Positions 7,801 through 15,608 of a DNA stretch of 64,000 nt are shown here, piece by piece. The notes under the pieces were generated by a model. That model had not been told where the DNA came from. It ran no database searches and saw only the letters and a program-made list of their open reading frames with translations. Position 1 is the stretch's first letter, and each line of letters begins with the position of its first letter. The DNA comes from CAADGU01 sp035444285 (GTDB taxonomy: Bacteria > Chloroflexota > Anaerolineae > Promineifilales > Promineifilaceae), in NCBI GenBank assembly GCA_035444285.1, contig DAOMOK010000001.1:558001-622000 (forward strand). The letters are read 5' to 3'. Made by a program: the position numbers and the translations under genes.

Positions 7801-9728
7801 GTGGTGTTGCCACTGGTGCGGTAGCTCTGGGCCTGGTTGGCCAGCCAGAGGGCTTTGGCAATGTCCTCAGCAATTTCAGCGTCGGCCTGGGCGGCCACGG
7901 CCGTGGCCTCGGCATTTCTGGCATTGGCCGCCTCGGTTGCCTGGGCAGATGCGGCGGCGGCAGCGGTGGCTTCCGCAACCTGTGCTCTGGCCGCTTCGGT
8001 GACCTGGGCCACAGCATTGGCAGCCGCAACTGCTTCCGCGGCTCTGGCATTTGCGGCTTCGGTTACGGCAATGGTGGTCTGCTCGTTGGCCCGAATGCGT
8101 TGAATCTGCCCATACACAGCCAGCGTCACCGCAATGACCAGTGCAATAGCCACGCCTATCAGCAGGCGTGTACGCTGTTTTTCACGCAGCTCTGCCGCTT
8201 GTAAATCTTGCTCACGCTGAGCGTCTTCACTGGCTTTGAGATAGGCGCTGGCCTCGTCCGGTAATCCTTTGACAGCCTCAGCCTGCCGCCTGGCCAGGAG
8301 TAAGGCGTCACCTGATAGCAGCAGCGCCGGTTCTTTGCTGCGGGCATATTGGTAGGCGGCGCCGAGCCAGGGGATGTTGCGCGTTTGCGCTTCCTGCCAC
8401 TGCCGGTTGGCCTGGCGAATGGGGTTCACAAAGGAGTCATGCACCAGTTCCACAAACGGCCGTCCGCCGCGCATGTCATTCCGTATCAGGTGATGTTTTT
8501 CGTCTAATAAACGGACCACCGCTTCCGGCATTCCCTGGGTGGTCTCTGTGCCCCGCGTCACCAGGTTGCGAATACCGGCCGAGGTGATCAGCACTTCTGA
8601 GAACCAACGGCGCAAGTCGTATTCACTGACGGGAACATCCGGGTGGGCGAGCACGGCCGTGATTGCCTGCTCGTAATAACCGGCCAATGCTGTGTCAATG
8701 AACGCTGCCAGCGGATCGGCGGCGGCCCGGCCATCAGCTAACTGCTGGGCGGCGTGGTTTACATCGGCCATGGTGATCCGCTCGCCGGGTGTTTCTTGCA
8801 CGCTTTGCCAGAGTTGATAACAGACCACCTGTAGCTGCACCGGCTCCACATATGGGCCTAAAGGCGCCTCATCACCGTCCGCTCCCGGCGCTGATGTGCG
8901 CACACGCCGCAGATAGCTCACCAGTTTTTCAGGTACGTCTGGCGAAAACGGCCGTCCACCCTTTTTAGCAGGAAAGCTCACCGCTTCCAGAGCTGCTTCA
9001 TGCTGCATCCGCTGCATGTAATAACGGGTGCGCAGGCCATCAGGCAAGTAATTCACGTAAGGCGAAAGCTGGGCGATGTAGTCCTCACGCATACTGAGCA
9101 TCACGTACAAATAGGGGTCAGCCGCCATTGCCCCCGCCAACTGCTGGAAAAAGGCGATACGCTCATTCTCTAACTCAGGATGCAGCGTAAAAATCTCTTC
9201 AAACTGGTCAATCACCAGCGCCCGCGGTTTGATGGCTGGTATTTCTTCAAGCTCTTCCTCTGGGGCTGCCGGTTCGGTCTCCGCCGGCGGTGTCTCGATT
9301 TCTTCACCGGCATATACCCAACGGCCGTCTACAAACACCAGGTCTAACAAAAAATCAACCAGCTCCAAACCGGCCAACCGGTCTGGCGTCACATGCACTC
9401 CCAGGCTGACCATCAGGTTAAAAGCAAACGTGTTCTTGATGGGGACTTTGACATCCACCGAATCTCCCACCCGGCCCACCGGCAGCAGTTCAAAACCACC
9501 CTGAGCCTTTTCCAGCATGGGCAGCAGGCGGGCATTGATGAGGGATGTCTTGCCGGCACCAGATTGAGCATAAAACAGCACCAACCGCCGCGCCGTCAGC
9601 AGCGACAGCAGTTCGTTGGCTTCCTGGTTACGGCCGTAGTACCAATCTTCGTCTGACTTCACAAAAAAACGCGGCCCCACATACGGATTAGACCGCGCCG
9701 TGCTCTCGCCATTCCTGTTTGTACTCAT
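4833..9728 (-). CDS. Giant membrane STAND NTPase (nSTAND1-like) with WD-like and four PPC domains
   Basis: This 1,631-residue protein is predicted to be a signal-transducing NTPase. The cytoplasmic N-terminus carries a P-loop (AQSGAGKTS, about 54-62) and a Walker B box LVIDQFEEIF (about 171-180), the form typical of novel STAND NTPases. One transmembrane helix (about 520-542) follows, then an Ala-rich heptad-like coiled coil (about 543-643), a beta-propeller-like region (about 700-950), a helical stretch, and four consecutive pre-peptidase C-terminal-type beta domains from about 1226 to the end, each with a GDxV core and a GxYxLxL-like ending. I start at 9728, whose ATG overlaps the TGA of the SIR2 gene as ATGA; this is translational coupling and a strong sign of one operon. 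The layout implies an inside NTPase and an outside sensor or anchor, which is unusual. It may act as the switch of a conflict system (inference). Confidence 0.85.
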   Translation of the reverse strand: MSTNRNGESTARSNPYVGPRFFVKSDEDWYYGRNQEANELLSLLTARRLVLFYAQSGAGKTSLINARLLPMLEKAQGGFELLPVGRVGDSVDVKVPIKNTFAFNLMVSLGVHVTPDRLAGLELVDFLLDLVFVDGRWVYAGEEIETPPAETEPAAPEEELEEIPAIKPRALVIDQFEEIFTLHPELENERIAFFQQLAGAMAADPYLYVMLSMREDYIAQLSPYVNYLPDGLRTRYYMQRMQHEAALEAVSFPAKKGGRPFSPDVPEKLVSYLRRVRTSAPGADGDEAPLGPYVEPVQLQVVCYQLWQSVQETPGERITMADVNHAAQQLADGRAAADPLAAFIDTALAGYYEQAITAVLAHPDVPVSEYDLRRWFSEVLITSAGIRNLVTRGTETTQGMPEAVVRLLDEKHHLIRNDMRGGRPFVELVHDSFVNPIRQANRQWQEAQTRNIPWLGAAYQYARSKEPALLLSGDALLLARRQAEAVKGLPDEASAYLKASEDAQREQDLQAAELREKQRTRLLIGVAIALVIAVTLAVYGQIQRIRANEQTTIAVTEAANARAAEAVAAANAVAQVTEAARAQVAEATAAAAASAQATEAANARNAEATAVAAQADAEIAEDIAKALWLANQAQSYRTSGNTTGGLLLAVEAQKQAAAVTTSGADQIEKEVTQNFVYSALLSALNESTSLSQAGEVVFQANLTDVPLSNVDQYFPVARSLWVLSNSALVTVTLPDKGIEHVAVSGDGRSLVFSNDAGEIAWMEAPSPSALSSQEPLELSFTTLPDNQGGSINALALSQDGRRLAVIRCRSTATSAAAATAIPATPTPTSSPPPREEQVCSLQLWQMDSQGSLARVNQECEPRANDATSLTFLSGDSRLVWHDQQNLLTIDFRAQQCNPDSVPLPQQPVHTIAYLPGEDPSTGFLFTAANQGDCPACNGWLQWWQVRRENSDLDIKQLGTPQQLISGLTAVQPILDPPAIVTVNQSNQFIWYNTAVADWPAIACGLAGRNLTATEWRTAFPTLNFDTVYAQDLYTDTCTLYGLDYGLDISFAEEKLNEAAIELRKCNRTAQETAAVIFAQAYAYAQESQETLPSESSFENWGLQTLAQHILEDNAPAMGNCINQMVSLYQSSEASILDRSALQDMVTRLRRVSTNIFRENYDHETALDELQTLPPQITALPSVLQPIFRQKLTNLYNTMCFTINVAESCQLLIAMAERAVQFDQPQRSNTERHPMWRFDGQAGEVVVLTMNAEESRLDPFLRVLDEQGAVIAVNDDSGGSLNSLIVLSLPESGTYFVSTSGYGGSSGAYVLTLARNLPMLALGDAVSGNAATTPLWQLELQAGDIISVTMRPTDNKDTVFLTLLDANGNYLRDGNRYEAGLPAEISLFVAPETGAYFIQTGSSGDGNRVYELSVEERATRPLTPNQTETAHTQDGTVWAFEAQAGDVVSITLTTADDNLNAYLALHDGLWNQWGYAEVGYGNRRGNTDMVSLYQAGTYYVEVGTYDDSSGNYDLTLTQDSLPPATIIVDEASGVGTAVSTTLDNLLWQFTGRAGDRVTIDLESPNEFFDPYLTLIAPSGMILIEDDDSGDGPRSFDARIQDFELPEDGVYYILVGRPGSAELYTLTLRIASP

Positions 9729-10942
9729 GCCGTTTTTGCCCCCTGGCTCCACTTTTGCCACTCGTGCCACAAATCTGTGACAAACTGGTCGCTATCGCCA
9801 TACCGAACATCTAACCGCGCCTGCTTAAAATACTCTTTCAGGTAAGCGGCCGCTTTCTCTTCATCTTCTACCAGCGGTTGGCTTCCCACTTCAATTTGAA
9901 TGGCCGTGCCCGGCAGACGCCGCTGTACCAGCCCCGGCCCGGAACTGAGCAGACCGCGAAACAGCACCCGCAAATCCCAATCCCCCAGCCGAAAGCCCAG
10001 CAGCAACAGGGATGAATTGTTTAGTTCGGCCTGTAAATAGGGTGGAATGATGCGCTCGCCGCTGTCGCCGGGCAGGTCGCGGGCTAACGTCCACAAAAAG
10101 TCCAGATAATCATCCTCGCTTAATACCAGTGATTGCGGATATTGCTCCATACCAAACAAGTGATACACCACCGGGTTGTTCACATCAGGCGTGTAGTTGG
10201 GGTCTGGTTCATGTTCTTTCGATAGATTGGGAGGACGGCCGTTCCAAAAACAGAGGCGGCTCTTGGGATATTTACCGGCGGCTTCCAGTTCCCGTTCCAC
10301 GGAGTTGTAATAACTGGTGGTCAGGTAGATCTTCAACGGCAACCGGGCCAGAACGCGCAGTGGGTCTTCTTTGCCCGGCGGGAACTGCGGGTAATCCAGT
10401 TCGGCCACAATATCAGAAAACGTCAGCGCCGGTTCATTCTTTAGCTGGTCAATGTAGGCCAACTCCTCACGATCACCGTCTTCCTGGGCAATATCTCTGG
10501 CAATTTCCAGCAGCAAACTCTTGAGAAACGAGAGGTAATCTTCTTTGGCGGTTACAGAGTTTTCCTGCTCCAGAATATGAAACTGGGCTACACGGGCAAT
10601 GCGGTACCGGTCAGCCAATGGATAGCTTATCTCTTGCGCCCAGTATTGGGCTAACTCTTCGGTGACGCTTAATCTGGCGAGGTCACTGTGACCATTCGAT
10701 GCGCCTTCACCCTCCAATTCATCCACCACCAGCGTTTGCACCCCAACCGACTCGTCGCCATTCGTGTTTGGGCCGGCATTGGCGTCAAAAATGTGAGCCA
10801 GGCGAATGGTATCGCCAATGATGGGGATGAGCTGCTGGCGATGGATGGCCCGGCAGCGCTGCTCAAAAAAAGTGTCTGTTGGAGCGGCGAGGCGGGTCTG
10901 GCTGGCCTGCATCATGCGCCGTCTGCTGACATTAATTGCCAT
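9725..10942 (-). CDS. SIR2-like domain protein (putative NAD-cleaving effector, divergent)
   Basis: This 405-residue protein has the pattern of the SIR2_2-like proteins found in bacterial defence operons: an N-terminal LIPIIG segment, PLKIYLTTSYYNSVERELE at about 240, VVYHLFGMEQYPQSLVLSED at about 300, and SSLLLLGFRLGDWDLRVLF at about 345. In active relatives the protein cleaves NAD to stop cell growth after infection. Two key places differ here: the usual glycine-rich GAGxS nucleotide loop reads GDTIR, and the usual TTNYD reads TTSYY. Activity is therefore uncertain. GGGAGGT precedes the ATG, and that site lies inside the end of the upstream FGE-like gene (11-bp overlap). The 3' end overlaps the STAND gene by ATGA. 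No transmembrane segment is seen. Confidence 0.78.
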   Translation of the reverse strand: MAINVSRRRMMQASQTRLAAPTDTFFEQRCRAIHRQQLIPIIGDTIRLAHIFDANAGPNTNGDESVGVQTLVVDELEGEGASNGHSDLARLSVTEELAQYWAQEISYPLADRYRIARVAQFHILEQENSVTAKEDYLSFLKSLLLEIARDIAQEDGDREELAYIDQLKNEPALTFSDIVAELDYPQFPPGKEDPLRVLARLPLKIYLTTSYYNSVERELEAAGKYPKSRLCFWNGRPPNLSKEHEPDPNYTPDVNNPVVYHLFGMEQYPQSLVLSEDDYLDFLWTLARDLPGDSGERIIPPYLQAELNNSSLLLLGFRLGDWDLRVLFRGLLSSGPGLVQRRLPGTAIQIEVGSQPLVEDEEKAAAYLKEYFKQARLDVRYGDSDQFVTDLWHEWQKWSQGAKTA

Positions 10943-11972
10943 GTTGTACCTCCCAGTTCAAGGCCACCCGAAAACCAACACGGCCGTTGGTCAGACCGCG
11001 CAAATAGGGCAATTCTGACGACCGGCGGGCAGCGCGCAAGGGAATGTCTGCCACCAACGCCGCGCCGCCGCGCGTCACCCGCCGCACCTGCCGGTTTACA
11101 TTCAGTTCATCCACGCCTTCGTTCGGCTTCCAGGGCATCTGCCAGGGATACGGGCTGCGCCTGTCTTGCGCAAAACGTCGCTGCCGACCCCATAACGTGG
11201 TCGTCCACTCCCGCACATTGCCCACCATATCAAAGCAGCCGTTGGGACTGGCCCCGCCGGGATAAGCATCCACCGCCCGCACAAGCGTACAATCCACATT
11301 ACAGTTTGCCCCAGCCTGCCATTCATTTCCCCAGGGAAAAAGTTGGCCCTGAGCGCCCCTGGCAGCTTTTTCCCACTCAGCTTCGGAAGGCAAGGTATAC
11401 GGCCGTCCCGTTTGCTCAATCAGCCAGACACAATAAGCCAACGCTTCATACCAGGACACACCCAAGACGGGCAGGTTCACCTGATCCGGCGCCGGCTGGT
11501 TGCCATTGCGCCAGCCTAATTCCGGCGACACACCCCCCCCGGCAACCTGCACAAAACGGGCATACTGCCCATTGGTGACCGGGTATTTGCCAATGCGGTA
11601 GGGGGGCAGTTCCATCGTGAACTGGGGTGTTTCCCATTCAGGGATGCCGTCCCCTGGTTGGCTGCCCATCAGGAATGGGCCGGCGGGGATCAACACTGTT
11701 TCCGGTTCCCAGCTTTCGCGTGGCAGTTCGGCACGGCCGTAATCCTCCTGCTGCCCCTGTTCACTGGCTGCCAACAACTGCCGCACTAACTCCGGCGGCA
11801 TATTCACCTGCACTTCGTAATTGTAGGCAACCGCCCCGGCCCCAATAGCAATGCCCTTCCCCGATGCCTCAATCTTGTCTCGACCCACCTTATCCCCATA
11901 GGTCAGATCACCATATACTGTGGTTCCCGCCAGTGATGTGGATGATGGATCGATCCCTTGATCCTCGGACAT
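10932..11972 (-). CDS. FGE-sulfatase-fold protein with N-terminal GDK motif, likely non-catalytic
   Basis: The protein has 346 residues. Residues 17-55 hold a repetitive beta segment (TVYGDLTYGDKVGRDKI, then GIAIGAGA) shared with the EAD protein at 3924-4655. Residues about 92-340 form a formylglycine-generating-enzyme-like fold: LIPAGPFLMGS, KYPVTNGQYARFV, LPVLGVSWYEALAYC, LPSEAEWEKAARG, FPWGNEW, FDMVGNVREW, VTRGGAA and GRVGFRVAL. True FGEs carry two copper-binding Cys after the RGG motif; here the segment RGGAALVADIPLRAARR has none. A scaffold or ligand-binding role is more likely, as for FGE-like modules in conflict systems and diversity-generating-retroelement targets. The start has a strong AGGAGGG site. 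It is the first gene of the FGE-SIR2-STAND operon. Confidence 0.83.
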   Translation of the reverse strand: MSEDQGIDPSSTSLAGTTVYGDLTYGDKVGRDKIEASGKGIAIGAGAVAYNYEVQVNMPPELVRQLLAASEQGQQEDYGRAELPRESWEPETVLIPAGPFLMGSQPGDGIPEWETPQFTMELPPYRIGKYPVTNGQYARFVQVAGGGVSPELGWRNGNQPAPDQVNLPVLGVSWYEALAYCVWLIEQTGRPYTLPSEAEWEKAARGAQGQLFPWGNEWQAGANCNVDCTLVRAVDAYPGGASPNGCFDMVGNVREWTTTLWGRQRRFAQDRRSPYPWQMPWKPNEGVDELNVNRQVRRVTRGGAALVADIPLRAARRSSELPYLRGLTNGRVGFRVALNWEVQHGN

Positions 11973-12079
11973 CTTACCCTCCTATGGTCAGATATGGACG
12001 CATAGAGCGCCGCTTTCCGGTTGACTGCCTGCGTTTATTGTAATCAATCGGGAAGTTGTTTTTGGACGCAAGTATCATC

Positions 12080-12107
12080 AGTATACGCTTATTATGCCTG
12101 ATGTACA
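12080..12107 (-). promoter_or_regulatory. Possible sigma70-type promoter for the FGE-SIR2-STAND operon
   Basis: On the minus strand, TGTACA (12102-12107) and TATACT (12080-12085) are separated by 16 bases and lie about 108 bases upstream of the FGE-like start. The matches to TTGACA and TATAAT are partial. The rest of the 301-bp gap 11973-12273 shows no recognisable gene or repeat. Confidence 0.3.
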
Positions 12108-12273
12108 CACCTTTGCTGTAGCTTGATTGATCGTGTACTCGTGATGACCGGTTTCTGACCGTGTCATAAACAAATCAAACTGTATCAGCGTTAAACTACC
12201 GTTTATTACATTTGCTGTGGCCGCCTCTCAGCCTGAAAGGCTGCTTTCCAACCGTGCCACCTCTGGCAAGGGT

Positions 12274-14025
12274 TTATGTCTGGGGGGGAACCGTCACGTC
12301 CAGCAGCAAACCAAGTTGAGCCACGGCGGCGCGCAGGGTTTCCCAATGAACGGTGGGCACAGCTACCGCCAGGTCGCCTAGCGATTCACCCAGGTAGTCG
12401 CGGGTTTTGGGGTTGCTGCGCAGGGTGTCCAGGATGGCAGCGTCACGCACACGGAGGATCACGGCCGTTTCCAACCGCCCCTCCATCCCCTTTTCACCCC
12501 AACGGACAATGGCCCGCTTGATACTGGCGGGCAGTCCACCGGCTACATCTTCCAAAAATTGCACAATGCGCTCCGGGGAGATGCCCTGTTTTTGCGCCCG
12601 CGCCAGCGAGGTGGGCGTCAACCGGTATTGGTACGGCTTGCCCGGCTGCGCGGGCAGCATTTCGCTGATGCGCCCCACCTGGAAGCGGTGGTAACGGTTG
12701 GCGTTGGCCGGGGCCAGGATGATGGCGTCCGGCTGCACAATCAGCGGGGTCGGTATTTCATGGTTTTCGGCAGGAACGCCGTTGAGCCATTCGATGGCGC
12801 GGTCGGTGAGGGCGAAGGCGGGGTGGTTTTCAGGTATAGCAGTGACCGCTAACCCCAACCACACCAGAGGCCCTTGCACCAGATAGCGCAGCAATCGCCC
12901 TTCTACCCGTTCCCAACTTTCAAAACCATTCAGGTATTGGTTGCTGCCCAGGTCACGCACATACCAGATGTCGTAATTCCCATCGGGCCGCTGAAAGTCG
13001 GGGTCATGGGCTTTAATGGTCGCCACCAGATCATCCAGACGGTACCAGTCAGGGTCACGAGGGAGGGCGTCCAGCAGGGCGGTGCGGGCCAGAATGGGGT
13101 CATTTTGCCATTGGTCGCCTTCACAGCGCAGGCCGGGGGTGCGGCCGAGTTCGTTCCAACTGCTGCTGCTCCATGCTTCGGCCAGGGCGCGCAGTTGCGC
13201 ATCGCGGCTGTTTTTGAGCCAGGTGACGGCCGTGGGCAACGGCCGTAGCCGGTTCTCTTGCAGCGCCAGCAGTCCCATCTCCGTAGCCAGGTTCAGCAGC
13301 AGCGAACGGCGCTCCGGGTGGGGATTGAGCAAAAAGGGGGTGGTGTCGTCCAGCAGGCCAGATTGCAGGCCATCTTGCTGCGCCAGGGTGATGAGCGTAG
13401 TCATGTCATCCACCGCGTCAGTGACATCGGGCGGCGGCGTGAGGGAGAGTGACAGGGGCAGCAGGGTAGGGACGGATTCAGGCGTGGCAGCAGCGACGGC
13501 CGTCACTGTGCCTGCGGAAACGGCCGTGCCCTTGTTTTTCTTCTCCGGTTTAGGAAACTGGCGTATGAACTCATCCGGCAGGTAGTAGAATTCGATAAGG
13601 CCTTCGGCCGTTTCGTCAAAGCCCCGATACAAGAAGCCACGATACCAGAGCGCCTCAGCCGCATTAGCCGGGTCAAACCAGGGTTCTTCCCGTTCCAGCC
13701 GGCCCGGCCCCATCAGGCGCACATCGCCAAAATCGCGGGCAAAGGAAGCGACGGGCATACGGCCGTTTGCCTGCACCAACGCCTGCACCCCGGCTGCTTC
13801 CTCCGGCGGCAAATAGCCGACTTCCTCCGGGAAATTCAATTCGCTCAAAGCGGTTGTCAACTCTTTCACGCAGGTGGCTTTGCCAGACCCGGTTAAGTCC
13901 ATGTCCCACCATTCACCAATGACCCGTAAAACGATCAATTCATGTTCTTGTAAAGCCTGGGTTAAGGGGCGCATAGAGCGTAATTGTACTTCAGCCGGGG
14001 ATTGGCGTGTAGGCATTAAGCCCAT
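12274..14025 (-). CDS. Helicase C-terminal/XPB-Ssl2-like domain protein (no helicase motor)
   Basis: This 583-residue protein resembles bacterial proteins annotated as helicase-associated (Helicase_C_3 / XPB-Ssl2-like). The recognisable block runs from about residue 430 to the end: LIVQPDAIILAPANANRYH, FQVGRISEMLPA, YRLTPTSLARAQKQGISPE, then a predicted DNA-binding-like tail. No Walker A or DEAD/DEAH box is present, so it is unlikely to be a helicase itself; it may bind DNA or a partner. An internal low-complexity segment near 160-200 is rich in Ala, Thr and Val. The ATG at 14025 has no clear Shine-Dalgarno; ATG 14016 is an alternative. It stands alone, with no evident operon partner. The function is unknown. 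Confidence 0.7.
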   Translation of the reverse strand: MGLMPTRQSPAEVQLRSMRPLTQALQEHELIVLRVIGEWWDMDLTGSGKATCVKELTTALSELNFPEEVGYLPPEEAAGVQALVQANGRMPVASFARDFGDVRLMGPGRLEREEPWFDPANAAEALWYRGFLYRGFDETAEGLIEFYYLPDEFIRQFPKPEKKNKGTAVSAGTVTAVAAATPESVPTLLPLSLSLTPPPDVTDAVDDMTTLITLAQQDGLQSGLLDDTTPFLLNPHPERRSLLLNLATEMGLLALQENRLRPLPTAVTWLKNSRDAQLRALAEAWSSSSWNELGRTPGLRCEGDQWQNDPILARTALLDALPRDPDWYRLDDLVATIKAHDPDFQRPDGNYDIWYVRDLGSNQYLNGFESWERVEGRLLRYLVQGPLVWLGLAVTAIPENHPAFALTDRAIEWLNGVPAENHEIPTPLIVQPDAIILAPANANRYHRFQVGRISEMLPAQPGKPYQYRLTPTSLARAQKQGISPERIVQFLEDVAGGLPASIKRAIVRWGEKGMEGRLETAVILRVRDAAILDTLRSNPKTRDYLGESLGDLAVAVPTVHWETLRAAVAQLGLLLDVTVPPQT

Positions 14026-14124
14026 GTTTTGTTGAGCATTCTGGTAGTGATTTGTACTACCCCAAGAGGAAGTTTACCGAATTCCGGTCACTGGTCAGTG
14101 GATCGAAATTGGTATCGTAGAGGA

Positions 14125-14505
14125 TCATTTGTGTGCGATACGCAGAGAGGGTATGCGTGCAGTGCGAGGGGAATCTATGGCAACTTTTTCGATGTAGCAA
14201 ACAACATGGCCGAAACGCTCACGTACTTCGTCGAGCAAAGTCAATTTATCATCACCAACAGCAACGACCTTGCCTTGATAAATAGCCACATATTTGCCGG
14301 CGTACTGTTCAAGCAAACCAGGTTTTAATTGTTCAAACGCGGTAATTTCCCGCTCAAATGCCTGAGTAATTTCGCTGGTGTCTGATTGATCTATATGTTC
14401 GGATACCCATTCAATGACAAGCGCATCTGTGGTTTTTTGTTGCGCATCCGCTTTTTTGCGGATCGCATCATATAAATCTTGAGGTAGTTTGACCATATTT
14501 TGCAT
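14125..14505 (-). CDS. Small DUF5678-type protein with helical (RHH-like) N-terminus
   Basis: The protein is 126 residues from the ATG at 14505, chosen because GGAGG lies just upstream and a slightly longer frame lacks a site. Residues 1-45 (MVKLPQDLYDAIRKKADAQQ and on) look like a ribbon-helix-helix or coiled DNA-binding module of the antitoxin kind. Residues about 65-110 (YAGKYVAIYQGKVVAVGDD) match the DUF5678 pattern, which often occurs in small antitoxin-like proteins. No toxin gene is adjacent on either side. Base composition is more AT-rich than its neighbours and the ACGGCCGT octamer is absent, which hints at a recent arrival. The role is inferred only. Confidence 0.6.
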   Translation of the reverse strand: MQNMVKLPQDLYDAIRKKADAQQKTTDALVIEWVSEHIDQSDTSEITQAFEREITAFEQLKPGLLEQYAGKYVAIYQGKVVAVGDDKLTLLDEVRERFGHVVCYIEKVAIDSPRTARIPSLRIAHK

Positions 14506-14566
14506 TGCCTGCCTCCATTCTCTGAAGTTCAATTATAACCCAATATCGTTTTTACCATTGCCCTTC

Positions 14567-15472
14567 TCAAACGATGACTTCAATTGCGGCCGGTAAGCTG
14601 GTTACCGTGACCTGGCGCACGTTATCTTTGATGTAAGCGAAGACCTCACCGTCGGTGTGGATGGGTATGGGGCGGTCAGCGCGGACGGTGATACGCCGAT
14701 TTTGGCGCAGGGTAACGGCTTTATGGTTGCCATGTGTGCCCTTTTTCACGCGCAGCAGCATCAGCAACATGGTCAGGCGGCCGACCGGGTTGACCAGGCA
14801 GGTGTCAATCAGATTGTCGTCGTGGCGGGCGTTGGGCGTAAGCAGAAAGCCGCCGCCGCCACGCGGCCCCACACCAAAGGCCAGGAAGAGCGATTCCTGC
14901 GTCAGCCGTTCGTCGTCGAACTGCATTTCCAGCAGCGGTTTGTCATAGTAAAAGGCGATGGTGCGCAGCGTAGCCAGCAGGTACATGGCAAACCCGTGGA
15001 CGCGGGTGATGTTTTCCGCTTCAACGACGATGGTAGCGTCAAAGCCGATGCCCATATTGTTGTCGAAAATGCGGTAACGGCCGTGATCATCCTCCACCCG
15101 CGCCAGGTCAAGGGCGCGTGGTTGGCCGGTAAAGAGGGTACGCACGGCCGTGCCTATATCACTCGATATGCCCAATGACCAGGCCAGATCGTTGCCGGAG
15201 CCGATGGGGATGATGCCCAAACGGGTATTGGCCTTGTCGCCCAGCACCAACCCGTTGACCACATCACTGATGGTGCCGTCGCCGCCGGCCGCCACCACCA
15301 GATCGTAGCCTTCGTTGGCGAACTGGCGGGCCAGCTCACGGCCGTGACCCGGATACTCTGTCAGGGCGATTTCGATGCCGCCAAAGGGTTGCGCCGCCGT
15401 TTCAATCAACGGCTGGCAGTCCCGCCCCCGGCCATTGTCTGCATAGGGATTTAAGATGACTTTTGTGCGCAT
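14567..15472 (-). CDS. Diacylglycerol/lipid kinase family protein (YegS-like)
   Basis: This 301-residue protein belongs to the DAGK catalytic family, which phosphorylates diacylglycerol, sphingoid bases or related lipids at the inner membrane face. The sequence shows the nucleotide-binding VVAAGGDGTISDVVNGL (about 60-77), GIIPIGSGNDLAWSLGI (about 90), a central GIGFDA, and the C-terminal beta-sandwich containing HTDGE. The ATG at 15472 is the first Met of the conserved start (MRTKVILNPYADNGRG); an upstream extension would read an 8-bp tandem repeat as protein. No clear Shine-Dalgarno is seen. It stands alone, so the lipid substrate cannot be deduced; the protein fits a general phospholipid-recycling role. 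Confidence 0.88.
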   Translation of the reverse strand: MRTKVILNPYADNGRGRDCQPLIETAAQPFGGIEIALTEYPGHGRELARQFANEGYDLVVAAGGDGTISDVVNGLVLGDKANTRLGIIPIGSGNDLAWSLGISSDIGTAVRTLFTGQPRALDLARVEDDHGRYRIFDNNMGIGFDATIVVEAENITRVHGFAMYLLATLRTIAFYYDKPLLEMQFDDERLTQESLFLAFGVGPRGGGGFLLTPNARHDDNLIDTCLVNPVGRLTMLLMLLRVKKGTHGNHKAVTLRQNRRITVRADRPIPIHTDGEVFAYIKDNVRQVTVTSLPAAIEVIV

Positions 15473-15485
15473 GGGTTGTGTGGGG

Positions 15486-15513
15486 TAATTGAGTAATTGG
15501 GTAATTGGGTAAC
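15486..15513. repeat. 8-bp tandem repeat (TAATTGGG family)
   Basis: TAATTGAG, TAATTGGG, TAATTGGG and a partial TAAC lie between the lipid kinase start and the following gene. This is the same unit as at 3381-3420. Confidence 0.8.
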
Positions 15514-15573
15514 TAAAGTCGCCACTTACCCACTTACAGTTCTCCAATCTTCCAGGTTATTCGCCGCTTATTT

Positions 15574-15608
15574 TATCACGCATCACGCATCACGCATCAC
15601 GTGTCACG
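15574..15608. repeat. 7-bp tandem repeat (CATCACG family), five units
   Basis: TATCACG, three CATCACG units and TGTCACG. The array runs into the 3' end of the thioredoxin-fold gene and contributes its last codons (VTRDA) and stop. Confidence 0.85.
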
